A DNA stretch of 39,099 nucleotides, from positions 1 through 39,099 of the forward strand of contig DATIFK010000128.1 in NCBI GenBank assembly GCA_035455265.1, written 5' to 3'. The first letter of the stretch is position 1; each line of letters begins with the position of its first letter. The position numbers and the translations under genes were made by a program. This DNA is from MGOM01 sp035455265. GTDB taxonomy: Bacteria; Chloroflexota; Anaerolineae; Anaerolineales; E44-bin32. A model generated the notes under the pieces. It was not told where the DNA came from. It saw only the letters and a list, made by a program, of their open reading frames with translations, and did not search any database. Shown piece after piece: positions 32,720-39,099 of the stretch.

Positions 32720-32854
32720 CGCCAGCCACCAGCCGCCAGCCAAGAAGGTTGCCAGTTACCAGTCGCCAGTCTCCAGTCAATCAGTCTGTACTGGTAACTG
32801 GACGCTGGGAACCGGGAACCGTTCACGCTGGCGGCTGAGAGCTGGAAGCTGGAA
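32720..32854. repeat. Heptad palindrome F (nested; outer 3 + 4, inner 4 + 4 heptads)
   Basis: Outer left: CGCCAGC, CACCAGC, CGCCAGC (32720-32740). Inner left: TGCCAGT, TACCAGT, CGCCAGT, CTCCAGT (32750-32777). Inner right: ACTGGTA, ACTGGAC, GCTGGGA, ACCGGGA (32790-32817). Outer right: GCTGGCG, GCTGAGA, GCTGGAA, GCTGGAA (32827-32854). Bases 32771-32794 are the reverse complement of 24943-24966 in array B. It begins one base after a stop codon and ends nine bases before a promoter. Confidence 0.92.
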
Positions 32855-32863
32855 GCTAATCTC

Positions 32864-32892
32864 TTGAGATTTCGGACGGCCTCGGATAAGAT
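32864..32892 (+). promoter_or_regulatory. Promoter of the 2-oxoacid dehydrogenase operon
   Basis: TTGAGA (32864-32869), 17-base spacer, TAAGAT (32887-32892), about 138 bases before the chosen E1 alpha start. It lies directly beyond heptad palindrome F. Confidence 0.7.
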
Positions 32893-33029
32893 TCGCCCCG
32901 TCGCCTGACCCGCTGTTTCCTCCTTAATGTCATCGCATACGTTCGGCCGCCGTGGTCCTGCAGGACCGGATAGCGACGGTCGATGGCGTCCGAATGGATG
33001 AAGCGGGCGCCCCATCGGGAGGGGTCTGC

Positions 33030-34013
33030 ATGACGGTCGGCAAGGACGTGCAGCTGGAGATGTACCGCACGATGCTCCTGGCGCGGCGGCTGGACGAGCG
33101 CGCCTGGGTGCTCCATCGCCAGGGGAAGATCGCCTTCCACATTTCCGGCATCGGCCACGAGGCGGCACAGGTGGGCGCTGCCTTTGCCTTGCAGCGCGGG
33201 AAAGACTGGGTCGTCCCGTATTACCGCGACCTGGCGCTGTTGGTCGCCCTGGGGATGACCCCACGCGAGTTCGCCCTGGGGCTGATGGGCAAGCGCGGCG
33301 AACCCTCCTCCGGCGGGCGGCAGATGCCGAGCCATTGGAGCCTGCGCCGGGTCAACGTCGTCAGCCACTCCTCCCCCGTGGCGACGCAGACGCCTCACGC
33401 CGCCGGCATCGGCTTCGCCATCAAGCTGCGCGGCGACGCCGCCGTCGTGCTGACGACCATCGGCGAAGGCTCGACCTCCCAGGGCGAGTGGTACGAGGGC
33501 GTCAATTGGGCGGCGGTCCACAAGCTCCCCGTCATCTTCATGGTCGAGAACAACATTTACGCCATCTCGGTCCGGCAGGAGAAACAGATGGCTGTCGCCC
33601 ACGTGGCCGACAAGGCTGCCGGCCTGGGCCTGCCGGGGGTCGGCGTCGAAGGGATGGACATCCTCGCCGTCCATGCGGCAGTCGGAGAGGCGGCCGAGCG
33701 CGCCCGCCGCGGCGAAGGGCCGACGCTCATCGAAGCGCGCGTCGAGCGCATGACGCCCCATTCGTCGGATGACGACGACCGGACCTACCGCCCGCGGGAC
33801 GAGGTCGAGGCGATGAAGGCCCGTGACCCGCTGGCCGCCTTCCGCCACAGGTTGCTCTCGGGCAAGATTCTGACCGAGAAGGCCGATGCCGCCCTCGATG
33901 CGGAGGCGCGCCAGCAGGTGGAGGAGGCCATCGCCTTCGCCGAAGCGGCGCCGTACCCCGACGTGTCGGAAGCCTCGTATCCCGTGTTCGTCGAGGACAT
34001 CCGCCGTGGCTGA
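33030..34013 (+). CDS. 2-oxoacid dehydrogenase E1 component, alpha subunit (branched-chain type likely)
   Basis: 327 residues. With the beta subunit it decarboxylates a 2-oxoacid using thiamine diphosphate and acylates the E2 lipoyl arm. Seen: LEMYRTMLLARRLDERAW, GGRQMPSHWSLRRVNVVSHS, SSPVATQTPHAAG and the ThDP motif from GEGSTSQGEWYEG to VENN (145-175). The GGRQMP and GEGSTS variants resemble branched-chain 2-oxoacid dehydrogenases more than pyruvate dehydrogenase, but this is not decisive. ATG 33030 is preferred because GGAGGG lies at 33018-33023 and it gives the standard N-terminus; GTG 32952 and ATG 32994 are in frame upstream. The E1 beta gene overlaps its end by eight bases. Confidence 0.9.
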   Translation: MTVGKDVQLEMYRTMLLARRLDERAWVLHRQGKIAFHISGIGHEAAQVGAAFALQRGKDWVVPYYRDLALLVALGMTPREFALGLMGKRGEPSSGGRQMPSHWSLRRVNVVSHSSPVATQTPHAAGIGFAIKLRGDAAVVLTTIGEGSTSQGEWYEGVNWAAVHKLPVIFMVENNIYAISVRQEKQMAVAHVADKAAGLGLPGVGVEGMDILAVHAAVGEAAERARRGEGPTLIEARVERMTPHSSDDDDRTYRPRDEVEAMKARDPLAAFRHRLLSGKILTEKADAALDAEARQQVEEAIAFAEAAPYPDVSEASYPVFVEDIRRG

Positions 34014-34992
34014 GATGACGCTCATCGAGGGGCTGCGGCAGGCGATGGACGAGGAGCTGGCGCGGGACGACCGCGTCTTCCTCGTCGGTGAGGACGTCGG
34101 GCCGCGCGGCGGAGTGTTCCGCGCCACCCAGGGACTGTTCGAGAAGTACGGCCCGCAACGCATTGTGGACTCGCCGTTGGCGGAGCTGTCGATCGTCGGG
34201 GTCGGGATCGGCGCCGCCCTCTACGGCCTGCGGCCGATCTGCGAGATCCAGTTCGCCGACTTCATCCACCCGGCCATCAACCAGATCGTCAACGAGGCCG
34301 CCAAGATGTGCTACCGCTCCAACGGCGAATGGACGGTGCCGATGGTCATCCGGGCGCCGTACGGCGGCGGGATCGGCGGGGGACTGTACCACTCGCAGTC
34401 GGTGGAGGCCTTCTTCACCCACGTCCCCGGCCTCAAGGTCGTCATCCCGTCGACACCGTACGACGCCAAGGGTCTGCTGAAGTCGGCCGTGCGCGATCCG
34501 AACCCGGTGCTGTTCTTTGAGCCCAAAAAGGGCTATCGGTTGATCAAGGGCGAGGTGCCGGACGGCGAAGACATCCTGGTGCCGCTCGGTCAAGCGAAGG
34601 TCACGCGGCCCGGGCGCGACCTGACGGCCATCGCCTACGGGATGATGCATTACTACACGCTCCAGGCGGCCGACGCGGTGGCCAAGGACGGCCTCGAGGT
34701 CGAGGTGATCGACCTGCGGACGCTCACGCCGCTCGACAAGGCGACTCTGCTGACCTCGGTGCGCAAGACGGGCAAGGCGCTGATGATCTACGAGGACAAT
34801 CGGACCGGCGGCTACGGCGCCGAAGTCGCCGCCATGCTAGCCGACGAGGCCTTCACCGACCTCGATGCGCCGGTGCGCCGCCTGGCCGGCCCCGACGTCC
34901 CGGCCATGCCCTACAGCCATCCGCTGCAGGATTGGTTCATGTTGAATCCGGACAAGATCGCCGCGGCCATGCGCGAGCTGGCCAAGTATTAG
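34006..34992 (+). CDS. 2-oxoacid dehydrogenase E1 component, beta subunit
   Basis: 328 residues. Transketolase-type pyrimidine-binding domain with LVGEDVGPRGGVFRATQGL, APYGGGIGGGLYHSQSVEAFF, HVPGLKVVIPSTPYDAKGLL, and C-terminal transketolase domain (VIDLRTLTPLDKATLLTSV, YEDNRTGGYGAEVAAML). The segment FFEPKKGYRLIKGEVP is of the kind found in branched-chain complexes. GTG 34006 is chosen: it gives MAEMTLIEGL, the classic family N-terminus, has GAGGA upstream and overlaps E1 alpha by eight bases; ATG 34015 is the alternative. Its stop TAG (34990-34992) merges into heptad array G1. Confidence 0.92.
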   Translation: MAEMTLIEGLRQAMDEELARDDRVFLVGEDVGPRGGVFRATQGLFEKYGPQRIVDSPLAELSIVGVGIGAALYGLRPICEIQFADFIHPAINQIVNEAAKMCYRSNGEWTVPMVIRAPYGGGIGGGLYHSQSVEAFFTHVPGLKVVIPSTPYDAKGLLKSAVRDPNPVLFFEPKKGYRLIKGEVPDGEDILVPLGQAKVTRPGRDLTAIAYGMMHYYTLQAADAVAKDGLEVEVIDLRTLTPLDKATLLTSVRKTGKALMIYEDNRTGGYGAEVAAMLADEAFTDLDAPVRRLAGPDVPAMPYSHPLQDWFMLNPDKIAAAMRELAKY

Positions 34993-35018
34993 TGGTGAGT
35001 GATGAGTGGTTAGTGATT
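34991..35018. repeat. Heptad array G1 (4 heptads, left bracket of the S23 gene)
   Basis: AGTGGTG, AGTGATG, AGTGGTT, AGTGATT in exact phase. The AG of the E1 beta stop TAG forms its first two bases. It is inverted relative to array G2 (35440-35523), with which it shares units such as AGTGGTG and AGTGATT. Confidence 0.92.
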
Positions 35019-35046
35019 GGTTTGCCGGTCGAAGGGGGGATGTCGA

Positions 35047-35448
35047 ATGAACATTCGCAACTATCGTGATTTGATGATCTGGCAGAAGGCGATGGACCTC
35101 GCACAGGAAGTCTACCGGTTTGCACGTGCCTTGCCGCGCAATGAGATCTATGGACTCGGAGGCCAGATGCAGCGTGCTGCTGTTTCTGTCCCCTCGAACA
35201 TCGCGGAAGGGCAAGCTCGCCGGCACACCGCGGAGTTCCGCCAGTTTCTCTTCCAGGCACTCGGATCGCTCGCGGAGCTCGACACGCAACTCCTGCTCTG
35301 CGGCCGCCTGGGCTACTTGGGGACGGCCGAGACGACAGCCGGCGAGGCGCGCGTTGCAGAGCTTCAGCGCATGATCCACGGCCTGATCGTTCACCTTCCG
35401 AAGGCTCGACGCCGCACTCCGTCGTTACCACCGATCGCTAATCACTAG
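35047..35448 (+). CDS. Four-helix-bundle protein of the S23 / 23S rRNA intervening-sequence family
   Basis: 133 residues. Family hallmarks: RNYRDLMIWQKAMDLAQEVYRFARALP at the N-terminus (two parts), YGLGGQMQRAAVSVPSNIAEGQARR in the middle, FLFQALGSLAELDTQL then. Members are encoded in 23S rRNA intervening sequences of some bacteria, and relatives (Avd) assist diversity-generating retroelements. Here there is no rRNA or reverse transcriptase nearby. Function unknown; nucleic-acid binding is likely from the family's basic surfaces. ATG 35047 has GGGGGG 8-13 bases upstream. The final residues PIANH and the stop TAG (35446-35448) lie in the first heptad of array G2. It interrupts the 2-oxoacid dehydrogenase operon and is bracketed by inverted arrays. 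Confidence 0.88.
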   Translation: MNIRNYRDLMIWQKAMDLAQEVYRFARALPRNEIYGLGGQMQRAAVSVPSNIAEGQARRHTAEFRQFLFQALGSLAELDTQLLLCGRLGYLGTAETTAGEARVAELQRMIHGLIVHLPKARRRTPSLPPIANH

Positions 35449-35523
35449 TCGCGAATCACTAATCACTAGTCATTAACCACTAACCACTAATCACTAATCA
35501 CTGACCACTCACCACTGGCCACT
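35440..35523. repeat. Heptad array G2 (12 heptads, right bracket of the S23 gene)
   Basis: Twelve consecutive 7-base units without a phase break, ten of them NNYCACT (AATCACT, AACCACT, GACCACT, CACCACT, GGCCACT and so on), the other two AGTCGCG and AGTCATT. Its last bases lead into GGAG (35524-35527), the probable ribosome site of the E2 gene at 35534. Confidence 0.93.
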
Positions 35524-35533
35524 GGAGCTTAGC

Positions 35534-36841
35534 ATGACAACCGAAGTCATCATGCCGCAGTTGGGGGAATCGGTCGTCGAGGGCACCGTCACGAAGTGGC
35601 TCAAGAGCGAGGGGCAAACCGTTCAGGAGTTCGAGCCCCTGCTCGAGATCAACACCGACAAGGTCGACACCGAGATCCCTTCGCCGGCGAGCGGGGTATT
35701 GCTGAAGGTGTTGGTGCCCGATGGGCAGACCGTGCGCGCCGGCGCGCGGTTGGCGGTCATCGGACAGCCGGGGGACGCCGTCCCCGAGCCTTCTCCGGAT
35801 CAGACGATCGTCACCGCGCGCACACCGAAGGCCGCGCCGCCGGCTGCGGCCCCGGCCCCGGCCGCCGCGGCGCCCACCCCGGCTCGGACCGACCTCGGCT
35901 TCATCTCGCCGGTCGTGGCCAAACTGGCCGCCGAGTACAAGATCGACCTGTCGCGGGTGCGCGGCACGGGCAGCGGCGGACGAATCACCAAGAAGGACGT
36001 CATGGACTACATGCGCGGGCCCGCCGCGGCGCCGTCTCCCTGGGAACAGCCCGCCTCCGGCGAATTGTTCCGGCCCAGCGAAGAAGTCTTCGGCGCCAAG
36101 ACCGCCGCAGCGGAGCCGCCCGCCCCGGCGCCTGCACCGGGACAGGTCATTCCGCACGATGCCGTCCGCCGAGCCATTGCCGAACACATGCTGCGTTCGC
36201 GCCGGACCAGCCCGCACGTGACGACGGTGATGGAAGCCGACATGAGCCGCGTCATCGCGCACCGCGCCGCCTACAAGGAGATCTTCGCCCGCGACGGAGT
36301 CGACCTGACCTTCACCGCCTACTTCGTGCAGGCGTCCGTGGCCGCGCTCAAGGCGGTCCCCTACGTCAACTCCTCCTGGAGCGACGAGGGCGTCATCCTG
36401 CATCGAGCCGTGCACATCGGGATCGCCGTCTCGCTCGGCGAGCAGGGACTGATCGTGCCGGTGATCAAGGACGCCGACCAGAAGTCCCTCCAGGCCGTGG
36501 CGGCGGCGGTCAAAGACCTGGCCACCCGCGCCCGCAACCGGCAGCTGAAGCCGGACGAGGTCCAGGGCGGCACCTTCACCATCACCAACCATGGCGTCAG
36601 CGGCTCGCTCGTCGCCACACCCATCATCAACCAGCCGCAGTGCGCCATCCTGGGCGTCGGCGCCATGCAGAAACGCGTCGTCGCCGTCGAGACCGTCACG
36701 GCCGCCGGCCAGAAGGCCGACGCCGTGGCGGTGCGGCCGATGGTCTACATCTCCCTGACCTTTGACCACCGCATCATCGACGGCGCCGTGGCCGACCGCT
36801 TCCTGGCGGCGGTGGTCGACCGCCTCCAGACCTGGAGCTGA
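35534..36841 (+). CDS. 2-oxoacid dehydrogenase E2 component (dihydrolipoyl acyltransferase)
   Basis: 435 residues. One lipoyl domain (1-80) with lipoylated Lys43 in INTDKVDTEIPSP, an Ala/Pro linker (~95-118), the peripheral-subunit-binding domain 123-160 (ISPVVAKLAAEYKIDLSRVR), a second flexible linker, and the acyltransferase domain from ~205 with catalytic His in FDHRIIDGAVADRF. Forms the core of the multienzyme complex, moving acyl groups to CoA. Acyl specificity (acetyl or branched-chain) is not resolved. ATG 35534 follows GGAG at 35524-35527, at the edge of heptad array G2, so the repeat sits right against its translation signal. Gap of 24 bases to the E3 gene. Confidence 0.93.
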   Translation: MTTEVIMPQLGESVVEGTVTKWLKSEGQTVQEFEPLLEINTDKVDTEIPSPASGVLLKVLVPDGQTVRAGARLAVIGQPGDAVPEPSPDQTIVTARTPKAAPPAAAPAPAAAAPTPARTDLGFISPVVAKLAAEYKIDLSRVRGTGSGGRITKKDVMDYMRGPAAAPSPWEQPASGELFRPSEEVFGAKTAAAEPPAPAPAPGQVIPHDAVRRAIAEHMLRSRRTSPHVTTVMEADMSRVIAHRAAYKEIFARDGVDLTFTAYFVQASVAALKAVPYVNSSWSDEGVILHRAVHIGIAVSLGEQGLIVPVIKDADQKSLQAVAAAVKDLATRARNRQLKPDEVQGGTFTITNHGVSGSLVATPIINQPQCAILGVGAMQKRVVAVETVTAAGQKADAVAVRPMVYISLTFDHRIIDGAVADRFLAAVVDRLQTWS

Positions 36842-36865
36842 CCCGCTCGATCCAAGGAGACCAGC

Positions 36866-38263
36866 ATGCCTGAGTACGACGTCGTCATCATCGGCGCCGG
36901 GCCGGCGGGATACGTCTGCGCTATCCGCGCCGCGCAGCTCGGCCAACGCGCCGCCATCGTCGATCGGCAGTGGCTCGGAGGCGTGTGCCTCAACATCGGC
37001 TGCATTCCCTCCAAGGCCCTGCTGCGGAACGCCGAGATTGCCCACATCCTGCGCGAGCGGGGCAAGGAGTTCGGTTTCGAGGTCGAGGGCCTGAAGCTCG
37101 ACTACGCCGTGGCGGTGCGACGCAGCCGCCAGGTGTCCGATCGCCTGGTCAAGGGCGTCGGGTTCTTGATGAAGAAGCACAAGATCGACGTGCACATGGG
37201 CACGGCGACCTTCACCGGCGCGCACACCGTCCGTGTGCAGCCCGACGCCGGCGCCGCCGTAGACCTGACCGCCAAGAACGTTGTCGTCGCTACCGGTGCG
37301 CGGGCGGCGATGATCCCGGGTGTTACGGTCGATGGCCAACGCATCCTCACCTACCAGGAGGCGATCCTTCAGGAGACCCTCCCTGCCTCGGTTGTTGTCA
37401 TCGGCGGCAGCGCCATCGGCCTCGAGTTCGCCACGGTGTGGAGCAGCTACGGCGCGCAGGTGACGGTCGTCGAGATGCTCCCGCGGCTCGCGCCGCTCGA
37501 GGATGAGGAGGTCGGCAAGGAGCTGGCCAAAGCCTTCACCAAGCGCGGTATTCAGGTCAGAACGGGCAGCCGCGTCGAGGGCATCGAGGCCACGAGCGCG
37601 AAGGTGAAGGTCAAGATCAACACCGGCACCGGCCAGGAAACGCTCGAGGCCGATCAGGCGCTGGTCGCCATCGGGATCAAGCCCAACACCGAGAACCTGG
37701 GCCTCGACGCCGCCGGCGTGAAGCTGAACGGGCGCGGCTTCGTCGAGGTGGACGAGCGTATGGCGACCAACGTGGCCGGCGTGTGGGCCATCGGCGACGT
37801 CACCGGCAAGTTGGCGCTGGCCCACGTCGGCTCGGCGATGGGGATCATCTGTGCCGAACACATCGCCGGAGTCGAGACGGTGACTCTGGACTACGAGATG
37901 ATGCCGCGGGCCATCTACTCGCAACCGCAGGTGGCCTCCTTTGGGCTGACCGAGGCGCAGGCGCGCGAGCGTGGGCACGAGGTGAAAGTGGGGCGCTTCC
38001 CGTTCCAGGCCAACGGCAAGGCCCTCGGCCTGGGCGACTATGCCGGCTGGGGCAAGCTGGTGGTGGATGCGAAGTACGGCGAGATCCTTGGCGGGCATCT
38101 GGTCGGCCCCGAGGTGACGGAGCTGCTGCCCGAGTTGACGTTGGCGCAGCGCATGGAGCTGACCCCGGCCGAGATCTCGCGTAACGTGCATGCGCATCCC
38201 ACGCTCAGCGAAGTCCTGATGGAGATGGCGCACGATGCGGAAGGACATGCCATTCACATCTAG
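36866..38263 (+). CDS. lpdA: Dihydrolipoyl dehydrogenase (E3)
   Basis: 465 residues. FAD- and NAD-dependent reoxidation of the dihydrolipoyl arm of E2. N-terminal FAD motif VVIIGAGPAGYVCAI, redox-active Cys41 and Cys46 in GGVCLNIGCIPSK, NAD motif VVIGGSAIGLEFA near 180, FAD-binding VWAIGDVTGKLALAHVG, and the C-terminal dimer interface with catalytic His/Glu in HAHPTLSEVLMEMA. ATG 36866 follows AAGGAG (36856-36861). Last gene of the dehydrogenase operon; citrate synthase follows 129 bases later in the same direction. Confidence 0.95.
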   Translation: MPEYDVVIIGAGPAGYVCAIRAAQLGQRAAIVDRQWLGGVCLNIGCIPSKALLRNAEIAHILRERGKEFGFEVEGLKLDYAVAVRRSRQVSDRLVKGVGFLMKKHKIDVHMGTATFTGAHTVRVQPDAGAAVDLTAKNVVVATGARAAMIPGVTVDGQRILTYQEAILQETLPASVVVIGGSAIGLEFATVWSSYGAQVTVVEMLPRLAPLEDEEVGKELAKAFTKRGIQVRTGSRVEGIEATSAKVKVKINTGTGQETLEADQALVAIGIKPNTENLGLDAAGVKLNGRGFVEVDERMATNVAGVWAIGDVTGKLALAHVGSAMGIICAEHIAGVETVTLDYEMMPRAIYSQPQVASFGLTEAQARERGHEVKVGRFPFQANGKALGLGDYAGWGKLVVDAKYGEILGGHLVGPEVTELLPELTLAQRMELTPAEISRNVHAHPTLSEVLMEMAHDAEGHAIHI

Positions 38264-38392
38264 CCGTCGGCCTTCCGCCGCCTGCCACCAGCTGTTGCCT
38301 CCCGGGGTGTCTTCGACCGTTTCCATCTCCCGCGGTCGAGCCATACCCCCGGCTGGAAGCAGTCGGTGGAATAGGCACAGCCGGAGACTCGA

Positions 38393-39099
38393 GTGAGCGA
38401 GGGGGCAACTCCGATGGCAGCCGAGGCCCCCGAAAGGCTCGAGACCCGCCTGAGCCGCGTCGACGGGCAGGCGGGCGAGCTGGTCATCGGCGGCTACCGG
38501 CTCGAGGACCTGGCGCCGAACGCTGCCTTCGAAGAGACCGCCTTTCTCCTTTGGCACGACCGCCGCCCGGACGCCGCCGAACTCGAGGCGCTGCGCGGGC
38601 GGCTGGCACGGGGTAGGGCGGTGCCGGCGCCGACGCGCCTCATCCTGGAGCAGGCCGCTTCCGCTCGCCTGCCGGTGATGGACGCGCTCCGGCTGGCTGT
38701 CGACAGTTTGGCGCTGGCGGGCATCGGCGAATCGGTCGGGGTAACCTCGGCGGAGAGCCTGGTGGCCATCCTGCCGGCGGTCGTCGCGGCGTACTGGCGC
38801 TTGCTGCATCGCCAGGAGCCCCTGACCGCGCCCGAGGATCTGCCCCACGCCGCGTCCTATCTCTTCCTTCTGACGGGTGAGCGCCCGGCCGAAGCGGCGG
38901 TGCGCGGCCTGGAGACCTACCTCAACACCGTCATCGACCACGGATTGAACGCCTCGACCTACACCGCCAGGGTCATTGCCGGCACGCGCTCCGACATGGT
39001 GTCGTGCGTCGTCGGCGCGCTGGGCGCGCTGAAGGGACCGCTGCACGGCGGGGCGCCCGGACCGGCCTTCGAGATGGTCTACGACATCCTCGAAAGGGT
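38393..39099 (+). CDS. Citrate synthase (or 2-methylcitrate synthase), C-terminus cut by window edge
   Basis: 235 codons seen, open to the right edge. ETRLSRVDGQAGELVIGGYRLEDLA is the N-terminus of the short bacterial citrate synthase group (about 370-380 residues). Further on DHGLNASTYTARVIAGTRSD and GALGALKGPLHGGAPG carry the first active-site His region. Condenses oxaloacetate with acetyl-CoA (or propionyl-CoA); the choice cannot be made from this part. The start is GTG 38393 with GGAGA at 38382-38386, or ATG 38414 with AGGGGGC upstream; both are in frame. It follows the dehydrogenase operon that would supply acyl-CoA. Confidence 0.9.
   Translation, partial: MSEGATPMAAEAPERLETRLSRVDGQAGELVIGGYRLEDLAPNAAFEETAFLLWHDRRPDAAELEALRGRLARGRAVPAPTRLILEQAASARLPVMDALRLAVDSLALAGIGESVGVTSAESLVAILPAVVAAYWRLLHRQEPLTAPEDLPHAASYLFLLTGERPAEAAVRGLETYLNTVIDHGLNASTYTARVIAGTRSDMVSCVVGALGALKGPLHGGAPGPAFEMVYDILER

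Larger units (their letters stand above)
34991..35523. mobile_element. Candidate mobile unit: S23 gene bracketed by inverted heptad arrays
   Basis: A 533-base unit made of array G1, a complete S23-type gene with its own ribosome site, and array G2 in inverted orientation. It separates E1 beta from E2 in an operon whose other junctions are an overlap or 24 bases. No target duplication or transposase is recognised. The mobile nature is inferred from structure only. Confidence 0.45.

Noticed and set aside
32952..33029. Upstream GTG (32952) or ATG (32994) as E1 alpha start
   Set aside because: ATG 33030 has a strong GGAGGG ribosome site and gives the standard family N-terminus; the extra residues have no family-like sequence.
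32856..34163. 435-codon minus-strand open frame
   Set aside because: Antisense to E1 alpha and covers a good plus-strand promoter; no family motifs.
35047..35448. S23-type gene as the Avd protein of a diversity-generating retroelement
   Set aside because: No reverse transcriptase, template repeat or variable repeat is present in the window.
35440..35523. Heptad array as a CRISPR array
   Set aside because: Units are 7 bases with no unique spacers, and there are no cas genes in the window.
35498..39046. 1182-codon open frame on the minus strand
   Set aside because: It is antisense to E2, E3 and citrate synthase, which have complete family motifs and ribosome sites. The minus-strand translation is low-complexity His/Arg/Gly/Asp-rich sequence typical of GC-rich antisense frames.

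Overview
The window is GC-rich, gene-dense bacterial DNA. The gene content (DUF429 protein, S23-type four-helix-bundle protein, threonyl-tRNA synthetase behind a T-box, FadF-type membrane Fe-S oxidoreductase, short-form citrate synthase) and the intergenic heptad repeats suggest Chloroflexota, perhaps Anaerolineae or a relative. That placement is inferred from family resemblance, not from a marker-gene search.

Layout. (1) 1-1578, minus: left-truncated glutamate-semialdehyde dehydrogenase with a clear promoter. (2) 1764-9179, plus: a phosphatase-fold protein whose catalytic Cys is Ser, coupled to a DUF429 protein; an FGGY sugar kinase; a sphingosine-1-phosphate-lyase-type PLP enzyme; a polytopic membrane protein fused to an EEP phosphodiesterase domain; an alpha/beta hydrolase. 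(3) 9022-10357, minus: DsbA-like thioredoxin and PDZ protein, divergent from a patatin-like lipase (10501-11472, plus). (4) 11523-21947, minus: a sugar locus running LacI regulator, solute-binding lipoprotein, two ABC permeases, aldo/keto reductase, trehalose synthase, uridine-kinase-like kinase and sucrose-phosphorylase-family enzyme. Two promoters in this locus carry an identical 14-base LacI-type operator. A cellobiose phosphorylase diverges from it (22391-24859, plus). (5) 25001-27210: tRNA-Val(GAC) with a consensus promoter, then at once a threonine T-box leader and thrS. (6) 27242-32718, plus: L,D-transpeptidase, a four-Cys small protein, a FadF-like Fe-S oxidoreductase, an ICMT-like methyltransferase and a zinc-ribbon/DinB protein. 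(7) 33030-38263, plus: a complete 2-oxoacid dehydrogenase operon (E1 alpha, E1 beta, E2, E3), interrupted between E1 beta and E2 by an S23 gene, then a right-truncated citrate synthase.

The most unusual signal is a family of palindromic heptad arrays (unit about R-S-T-G-R-N-N, exact 7-base phase). Most are built as about four heptads, a spacer, then about four heptads in inverted orientation. There are seven loci, all just 3' of plus-strand genes and none in the minus-strand sugar locus. Two arrays share a 24-base core in opposite orientation, so they are dispersed copies of one element. One pair of arrays brackets the S23 gene inside the dehydrogenase operon, which looks like an inserted repeat-plus-passenger unit.

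Metabolic picture (inference): a heterotroph importing oligosaccharides by ABC transport and cleaving disaccharides by phosphorolysis, oxidising branched-chain or other 2-oxoacids and amino acids, possibly sphingoid lipids too, with electrons perhaps passing from flavoproteins to quinone through the FadF-like enzyme.
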